Positions 56,771 through 64,000 of a stretch of 64,000 bases of DNA are shown here, piece by piece. The notes beneath the pieces are model-generated. The model did not search any database and was not told where the DNA came from. It saw only the letters and a list, made by a program, of their open reading frames with translations. The position numbers and the translations under genes are program-made. This DNA is from Cavenderia fasciculata. Lineage: Eukaryota; Evosea; Eumycetozoa; Acytosteliales; Cavenderiaceae. Location of the stretch: the NCBI RefSeq assembly GCF_000203815.1, contig NW_004457644.1, positions 682,001-746,000 of the forward strand, written 5' to 3'. Position 1 is the stretch's first letter; the number at the start of each line of letters is the position of its first letter.

Positions 56771-57419
56771 TTAAATTTTGAAAAAAGATTTATTTTGATC
56801 GAATAGGATGATTATATTTTGGATAGATTTGGATATAGAATCATAATTCTTTTTCAACATGGATTCACTTATTGATTTCAATAATGATATTAGATCGATT
56901 TCAAATTGTAGAAATGGTACAATGTTGTTTAGAATGTCAACATGTTTGTTGTTGGGAATGGTAGAAATGATATCAGACAATTTCTGGTGTACTTGGGTCT
57001 GGCTGTTATTAGTCTCGATTAAATCCTTTACAAATAGATTGATTTGGCCAATGACAACATTTGAGTCATACCGAGCAATGATACCAAAAAAACAATCAAC
57101 ATAAGATTTAATTTTCATCAATTGCAATGCAACACCCAATATAATATCACAATATGATGCAACAATTGGTAAATGCTCCAATCCGAATCCTCGTACTTTA
57201 AAGAATTGGTTGATTTGTTCAACTATTGGGTATAATAATGGTATTTGTCTTCTACGATGATGATTCACTTTTTTAAATAGAAATAGAAAAGAAAAAAAGA
57301 ATTAGTACCCAATCAAAAGTAAAAAGTCAGGTTTATTTATGTAACAATATTGTGTTATAATCAATCTTACTTGGTTGTGGTGGTGGAGGTGGAGGTATTT
57401 GGAAGTTCATAATAGACAT
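56771..57419 (-). CDS. Unknown helical protein with Pro-rich N-terminus
   Basis: Exons 57419-57371 (MSIMNFQIPPPPPPQP) and 57267-56771 give 181 residues; the intron is phase 1. After the proline run, the protein is predicted to be mostly helical, with hydrophobic and acidic periodicity (for example DLIETNNSQTQVHQKLSDII and LLKSISESMLKKNYDSI). No signal peptide, membrane helix or catalytic motif is visible. I do not recognise the family; the helix pattern would suit an adaptor or complex subunit, but this is speculation. Confidence 0.6.
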
Positions 57420-58198
57420 GATGAAAATTAAATTATTTATTTAGTATTGAAAGAATTAGAATATTATTAAATGTGATCCAAAATACGCTTTGAGGACACT
57501 CTTTTAAACTAAACCATTATTGGATCAACCAACCCAATGATTTTATCTTTTAAAACTACTACCATTTTAAACATCAGATAATAAATTTTATTAATTTTGT
57601 TTTTTTATGTAACAAAAAGATAAAACTAATACTTTTAGGTCATTTTTACCACGAGATTCATTCATTCATGATTTTGATCATAGTAAAGATATCATAGAGT
57701 GATGATCCATCTATAATTATATTATATATATATACTCTATATTCAAGTATGAACTATATGATGTTCCTATTGTATATTTGTCAATTGGAAAATGTTTTGT
57801 GGTCAAGTATCGATCATGGTTATGATGGTTTGGTCAATGCATATTTCAGAAACCACACTTTATAAAGATAGATGGTAGAAAGAAAGTTTTGTTTAACATT
57901 TAGATTTGTATTGATGAGAAAGTTCCTTATCTTTGCAAGTCAGCTTGGTACATTTATTTTTGAGAATCAATCGAGAATACTTTCCAATTTTATTTGGTCT
58001 CCCATAAAAACTCTATTGATATTTTAAAAAGCTTGGGTATGTATTGATGAGCGCCAATAGTTCTCTCAAGGTCTCTTACTGCAATCAAAAACAAATCAAT
58101 TACTCAAATGAATTAAACCTAGGGATCTGTTTAAAAAACATTAGTTTTTATCCTTTTTTATCAAAAAATATTATAATTATTATATTAATTAAATTTAT
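57420..58198. other. Gene-free stretch
   Basis: About 780 bases of AT-rich DNA without open frames of note, RNA genes or clear repeats; a TATATATATA run lies near 57721-57735. Nothing else is seen. Confidence 0.5.
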
Positions 58199-59702
58199 TT
58201 ATTCTTGAAGAAATTCATTTACATTCATAAAGATTGATGAAGGACAAGCATTCTTTTTGACAGATTCGTCCATAACAACTTTAGTTTGACGAACGACTCT
58301 TTCTAGGATGGGTGTGGAAGGTTTGTTGCTATACACCAAGAGGGCGCAATTGAGGTCCTTGGCAATGGGTTCTCTTCTCTCTTTGTCCAAGAGATGAGCA
58401 ACCGGGCTTTTGAAAGGATCCTGATAGGCAATCAATGAAAAAATTTCATGTAAACTATTTTCATACTCTGGTAGAAAACTATACAACTCTTTTGTACCAA
58501 ATGCCATAGTATCTTCAATCGGTGAATGTTTAATCATTTCTATAAATTTCTGACACTGTAACTTGAACAATATATCTTTTCTCTTTTGTAAAAAATCTGG
58601 ATACAATCGATTCAATTCAATTATCACTTTTTCAATTTCACCATTTAATAATAAATCCAATATTGCTAAAAGAGAGAAAATAATATTAGTATATAGATAT
58701 ATTTATATATATTATTTGTTTGTTTCTTTTTTTTTTTGTTTTTTTTATATATTTACTTTGTCTATTTTTAATATAATCTAATTGAGAATTTAAAGTATCA
58801 TCAACAATTCCAGTTGCACTTGCAAATAATTTAACAGTTTCAGGATAACCATGATGAATGAGATAACCAAGTACAAGTTGAGTAGATATTAATTCTTCGT
58901 TGGTGGTTGGTATGGATTGAATCGATTTGAAAGATTTCTGTTTTTCTTCTTTAAAGTATTGACTAATTTCAAATTGGAACTTTTTTTCTCCAAAGTTGGC
59001 TTCCACCGATTCCTGTGGCGTACGTAATCCGACGCATGGATACAATGTCAATCCCTTTATATCATTGGCTGCTTCACCCAATGGTACACCATTCTTTGTG
59101 AAGAATAGAGTATTATTTACAAAATTTATACAACATCCAACCGTATCACCAGTTGTATAGGTAGGACCATAATGTTTACCAGTTCCTGAACATTTAAATA
59201 AATTTCCATCATCACCATGATATCTAAAGTCAAAAGATAGAGAAATATTATTAATAAATACTTTATATATGTAAATATTTATATTTATATATATTTACCC
59301 ATAACTATTTCTTTCCCAACCAGGTAATTTTGAATGAGCCATTGAATTTGTACATAAACCTATACCTATATAACCATCTCTTCCTTTACTAATGACAGTA
59401 ATCTCAAAGTAATAGATACCACATGCTGGTGGTATATGATGATTGGCCTTGATGAGAGCAGCGTCTGATACCTCTTTAGTTTGTTTATAGGTGACGCGTA
59501 AATGTCTATTTGATACTTCAAGACAACTATTCTTATTCTCTTTACTCCACATTGTAGGTATATCCAACATTGGTTTAAATTGTCCATAGTAATGTGCTGT
59601 CGTATTTGAAATATCACCTTCTTCATCATCATCAAGTAATGAACTACTACTTGATGATGGTAAATCTGTCATTATTATTTCTTTTTGTTGTTGCTGAGAC
59701 AT
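58199..59702 (-). CDS. RanBPM/Gid1-like SPRY-LisH-CTLH protein
   Basis: The exons are 59702-59299, 59223-58757 and 58665-58199, giving 445 residues. An acidic, Ser-rich N-terminus precedes a SPRY domain (about residues 50-190): GIYYFEITVISKGRDGYIGIG, PGWERNSYGYHGDDG, TVGCCINFVNNTLFFTKNG, LYPCVGLRTPQESVEANFG. LisH follows (LVLGYLIHHGYPETVKLF), then CTLH/CRA, with ILDLLLNGEIEKVIIELN and the C-terminal helices. This is the architecture of RanBP9/10 and yeast Gid1, core scaffolds of the GID/CTLH E3 ubiquitin ligase. By family knowledge it recruits substrates and holds the complex together in the cytosol or nucleus. Exon joins preserve SPRY and CTLH sequence exactly. Confidence 0.9.
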
Positions 59703-60086
59703 TAATGTAGGTAATGATTAACTTTTTGTTGTAAAGGTAAATAACAAACTAGTCTGATTTAAAGTAACTTCTTTCTTTCTTTCTTTTATTTCTCTCTCTC
59801 TCCTATCTGTACTATATATATATAAGTATATAAGTATATTACTAGTAATATAGTAGTATATCTATCTTTGTTTTATAATGTTCGTCTATATCTCTCTTTG
59901 CTTTACTTTTAATCTCTTTTTGTTTCAATTTCAAGCAACACCCCATTTTTGGCATGAAATTAAATATTAAATTAAAATCAAATAAATAAATATTATTAAA
60001 AGATAATTTAAGTTTTACATATATAATATATAATCAAATTACTATAATATTTATATTATATTTAATTTGATTTGATTTATTTTATT
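59703..60086. promoter_or_regulatory. Promoter side of the RanBPM-like gene and 3' end of dhps
   Basis: AT-rich DNA with CTTT and CTCT repeats near 59770-59805 and TATATATATA near 59815. No gene is present. Confidence 0.4.
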
Positions 60087-61220
60087 TTAAAATAAATCAC
60101 GTTTATTTAATTTAAGTTCTTCATCATTTTTTGGTTTAAAATGTTTGACAAAAGTTTGTGAGACCAAGAGTGGGAAGACGAGGGAGGCGTCGGCGTAGAC
60201 CTTGACGGGCTTGGCATCGAGTTTGATCTTGCCCCAGCTGACAGCTTCATCGGGACGTGCACCAGAGTCAGATCCGTCGAATTCCTGACCCGTGTTGATG
60301 TAGACGGCATATTCGGCACCGTTTCTAAAGAGGTTGGCATTGCAAATGTGATGTTTGATGACACCACCACCCAAGATGATGACACCACTCTTTTTAGAGT
60401 AGATGGCGTGGTTGTTGATGGCACGGATATCGGCGACGAGGTCGACGATGAGACCGGGCTTGGAGTAGCTGTGAAAGTACATCATGTCACCGATCGAGCC
60501 GTCTGTGATGGCTGGACAGTAGACAGGGATGTTGTTACGATGTGCCCAGTAGAGGATGGAATCTTCGTTTTTAATCTCCTCTCCGAGACGGTTGATGACG
60601 CGAGAAGGTGTCCATCTGATCCCCTTCTTTTCCTGGTCGTCTACCATACGGTCGAGGACGGGCATCACCCAATCCTCAAACTTGCAGTAGTTGTCATTTG
60701 GCACCAAAAGATTACCGATACGATTCAAACCACGACGACGAAGGTCGGCACCAGGCATTGAAAACTCGCCCAGATAGGTTGGTGCCAAACACTTGATAAT
60801 GTCTTCTTCGACACCACCGGCCGTCGACACGAGCACATCGACCATACTGTGTTGCACGAGGTAACGGATAACCTCACGCACACCCGACGATACCAAGTTG
60901 GACGTGTACCCCAAAAATATCTTGCAACGCGTGTTCTTCCGCGTCTCTTGATCGTGGTAGTCTTCCGACTCATCCTCTTTGATTGGGTCATCTGATAGAC
61001 GCCAGCTGATCATTCTCTTGACCTCTTCGATTGCCTGTCCCATTGCACTTGCTTGGAAGCCAGTTCTGACCAACGATTCAAACAATGCATCATAATCGAG
61101 ACCCTTGTTGAAATCGTACCCCTTTATCTGTTCTCTACCTTCTAAATCTTTGGGGTCAGATTGAAAAAATACTGCATTCTTTGCGTCATCATTGACTTTT
61201 ACTTCTTGTTGATTATTCAT
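60087..61220 (-). CDS. dhps: Deoxyhypusine synthase
   Basis: A single exon encodes 377 residues, close to the ~370 of the eukaryotic enzyme. Family motifs are in order: [60 protein letters not shown], and GRSGVI-type [20 protein letters not shown]. These are followed by [20 protein letters not shown] with GKI, where the catalytic Lys sits. By family knowledge it transfers the aminobutyl group of spermidine to one Lys of eIF5A, using NAD+, in the cytosol. Coding GC is noticeably higher than in the flanking genes, fitting strong expression. The gene is intact. Confidence 0.97.
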   Translation of the reverse strand: MNNQQEVKVNDDAKNAVFFQSDPKDLEGREQIKGYDFNKGLDYDALFESLVRTGFQASAMGQAIEEVKRMISWRLSDDPIKEDESEDYHDQETRKNTRCKIFLGYTSNLVSSGVREVIRYLVQHSMVDVLVSTAGGVEEDIIKCLAPTYLGEFSMPGADLRRRGLNRIGNLLVPNDNYCKFEDWVMPVLDRMVDDQEKKGIRWTPSRVINRLGEEIKNEDSILYWAHRNNIPVYCPAITDGSIGDMMYFHSYSKPGLIVDLVADIRAINNHAIYSKKSGVIILGGGVIKHHICNANLFRNGAEYAVYINTGQEFDGSDSGARPDEAVSWGKIKLDAKPVKVYADASLVFPLLVSQTFVKHFKPKNDEELKLNKRDLF

Positions 61221-61505
61221 CTTTTAGAAATAAATAAATATATATGTTGTATGTATGTGATATTAATACAAAAGTATCTCGATTTCTTTGTATAATACTA
61301 TGATCAATCTTCGTTTTTTCAATTTCAAATTTTTATGGGAGACATGACTTTTTTTTTTTTGCACCAAATTTACTCAATATTAATTAATTTGTACCTGGTA
61401 TCCTGTAAAATTACCATAATCAATCAAATACTTTAATATTACATTAACCATTAAATGTAAATGGGGATGATGATTGGATTACGATACATGATTCATGATG
61501 ATTCA
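61221..61505. other. Short gene-free gap
   Basis: AT-rich DNA upstream of dhps and downstream of the NRPS-like gene. A TGATGATTGG/ATGATTCATGATG cluster lies near 61466-61512. No gene is seen. Confidence 0.4.
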
Positions 61506-64000
61506 TCATGATGGTGGTTGTAGTTGTTTATTATTATTATTATTGAATCTAAAATTACCTGGGAACAAAATCATTGTAAATAATTTTAGGTCATCCTGGT
61601 TTAAAAAGGAAAGGTATCGAATGAAACCTAATGGATTGCCAATTGGTGAGCACTTGAATTGACTATAGTCTTGGTTTAAAATTAATTTCCTCCATTCTTT
61701 AACTTGTATTGATGGAAAAGGTTGAGATCCAATGAACCCACTAGTTAATGGAAATGAAGAGTTGTAGTAATGGTAGATACTCGAATGTGCTGTTGTTGTT
61801 GTGGTAGTTGGGATGATATTTTCTAAAAATTGTTTAACAAATGCAAGTATGGGGGTATGATCAGTTTGAATGAAATTTGGAAGGTTTGGATAACGTCCAA
61901 TAGATTTACAAATTGCAACAAAGTCATCCAAATAATTTGTTGTTCGATTGGTTGTATCCATAATCATTGCTGGTCTATGAATAGTATATGGTAGTTGTGT
62001 GTTGATCAATAGATATTCGCATATCCACTTTGATTGTGCATAACCACCATAGATTATCGTAGAGTCTGTACAATCCAATGGCTCTTCCTCTTCAAGTTGA
62101 ATGAATCCTTTGTTTTGAAGCTCCCCCCATTTCAAACTAGTTGATAATATAGTTGACATGGTAGACATGTAATGTAATTTCTTTAAAACATGACATTGCT
62201 TTGAAAAGATAATCATATTTTTCATTGCTTCTACATTGTCTGATATTGATTCATCCAATGTCATAATCATATTTACTTTAGCTGCACAATGAATAATATA
62301 ATGTACACCTTGAACCAACATTTCATATTCTAGAAATTATAAATAAATAAATAAATAAATATGAATATTTACCAATATATATAATATATATTCCAAAATT
62401 AATTTACATACCAGTTTGATCAAGATTAAAATTTGGTTGTGATAAATCTCCTTGTATAAATAAAACGCTATCCTTGTCAAAACCAAGTTGATCTTTTTGG
62501 ATCAGTAATTGAGTGGCTCTGTCAACATCTCGAACCAAAAATACCAATTTATAATCAGAGAATGAAATGACCATATTTTGAAAAATATGATAACCAATGG
62601 TTCCTGTGCATCCAGTAATTAAAATATAACCTTTTTGGGCTTGTCCAAGATTTAGTTGTGGTGATTGTCGTTGTGGTTGATTGATAATAGTATTTAAAAA
62701 TAGTTGAGAAATTGATTTCAAGTTGGCAACTGATTCGGAATATTGTTCTTCATATTGGTCGATATTTGGATGAGATGTATCTATATAATTGGATATTTGG
62801 GTGATACTTTTAAAAGTATAGATTATTTTTGGTGTAATAAAGATTCCTTGGTCTCTTAATGTTTCAATAAATCGAATAGAATGGATTGATTTTAATCCCA
62901 AAGAAATTAAATCATCTTCAACTCTAATCAATATCAACATGATTCCTTCTAATATTTGTTTTAATTTGGTTTCGGTTTGATTTAAATGAGAAGAAGAAGG
63001 GGAGGAGGAGGAGGATATAAATATTGTTGGAATGGGTAATGCAGATCTATCAATCTTTTCATTTGCATTGATTGGGAATTTATCCAACACCATAAAATGA
63101 TTGGGGATCATATAGATTGGTAACTTTTTGTTTAAATAATTTGTTAAATCCTCTTTTAAATGAGGACATTGTAGTCGTTGTTGTTGTTGTTGTTGTTGTT
63201 GATTTAAAATTAAATAAGCAATCAAAGTAGATTGACCATTAATTGATTTAACATCAACAATAGATTGATGTACCAATGGGTGTAAATCCAATTGCTTTGA
63301 TATTTCCTCCAATTCGATTCTTTGACCATTTAATTTGATTTGATTGTCCATTCTACCTCTAAATTCAATCTCTGAATTTGCCAATAAACGACCCCAGTCT
63401 CCAGTCCTATACATCTTGCTACCATCCTTTGCAAATGTATTCTCTACAAATCTCTTCCTTGTTAAATCATCCTTTCCAAAGTACCCTATTGCAACTCCAA
63501 CACCTCCAATATAAATCTCTCCTTGATCTCCAATCTTTGTCAGTTGTACTAATTCACCACTATCATCTTCCTCTTTCTCGTCGTCATCTTTTGAAGCAAC
63601 CAAATAAATACTAGTATTTGGAACTGCATCTCCAATTGGAATGATTATATTTTCTTGTTCTTGTCTATTCAACAACAAATCATTACAAACTAGTATAGAT
63701 GCACAAACAGTTGTTTCAGTAGGTCCATAGACACTAACCAATCTAACATGTTTACACCACTTTTGGATGACGTGAAGTGGACATATCTCACCTCCAATCA
63801 CTATAGTTTTAAGAGTTGATAGTTTGTTTGGGTCGGGTGATAGATGTGACAGTAGTGAAGGTGCAAGCATAATACATGTGACAGACATGTCTTGAATACA
63901 TTGTAACAATGTATCGGTTGATGCACGTACCATGGCCATATCCTTTGGTGATCGTGGGATGATGAGTGTCGACCCCGATAGCAACGTTGTTCCAATCTCT
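61506..64000 (-). CDS. NRPS-like adenylation-carrier-reductase enzyme (5' end beyond window)
   Basis: Exons 64000-62412 (partial) and 62329-61506 give ~804 visible residues. The window cuts the N-terminus inside the adenylation domain; the frame enters as TTLLSGSTLIIP. Adenylation motifs follow in order: SVYGPTETTVCAS, GEIYIGGVGVAIGYFG, YRTGDWGRL, GRMDNQIKLNGQRIELEEI and NANEKIDRSALP. A carrier domain has the phosphopantetheine Ser in LISLGLKSIHSIRF. A thioester-reductase/SDR domain starts ILITGCTGTIGYHI and has YAQSKW (Tyr-x3-Lys). Such A-PCP-R enzymes activate an amino or other acid and release it as an aldehyde or alcohol, as in aminoadipate reductase. The product here is unknown. Confidence 0.85.

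Noticed and set aside
60348-60761. 137-codon plus-strand frame
   Set aside because: It is antisense to dhps, a clear and intact enzyme gene.

Overview
The window reads as nuclear DNA of a dictyostelid social amoeba. Genes are compact, with short AT-rich GT..AG introns of about 60-120 bases. Intergenic DNA is very AT-rich, and proteins carry Asn/Gln/Ser/His runs. Several families are typical of the group: a CP224-type TOG protein, a comitin-like lectin, a CBM49 cellulose-binding secreted protein, and an EGF surface protein resembling the ComC family. Coding GC looks higher than in D. discoideum, so another dictyostelid is likely; the species is not resolved. All exon joins were worked out by hand from splice sites and reading-frame continuity.

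Layout. 0.5-8.3 kb: Cdc25-type phosphatase, a divergent pair (CBM49 protein and GH clan-A glycosidase), and an MFSD8/CLN7-like transporter. 8.0-12.1 kb: a large inverted duplication of the transporter 3' end plus tRNA-Ser(UGA), enclosing an HSP20-like remnant, decayed DNA and an EF-hand gene. 13-31.5 kb: RING/TRAF/MATH protein, tRNA-Ala, Tdp1, comitin-like lectin, a PAS protein, two small or secreted unknowns, glutaminyl cyclase, LYAR-type zinc-finger protein and RNA polymerase I subunit 2. 32-43.9 kb: GNAT protein, NAD synthase, tRNA-Leu with a half-copy, an unknown Cys-rich gene, a coiled-coil RING locus with frame breaks, MAPEG protein and a secreted PHB-depolymerase-like esterase. 44-64 kb: CP224/mtaA, a second GNAT protein, a large modular adhesion receptor, an unknown gene, RanBPM/Gid1-like protein, deoxyhypusine synthase, and an NRPS-like A-PCP-reductase running off the right end.

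Themes. Housekeeping genes (polr1b, nadsyn1, dhps, tdp1, mtaA) alternate with secreted or surface genes. Three tRNA families are present, and every tRNA locus sits beside a local duplication that includes part of the tRNA or its flank. Four loci show single reading-frame breaks in otherwise recognisable proteins; these may be assembly indels or real decay. The most unusual gene is the receptor at 52634-56470: seven tandem domains, one per exon, all bounded by phase-1 introns. No CRISPR array, whole retroelement or viral element was seen.
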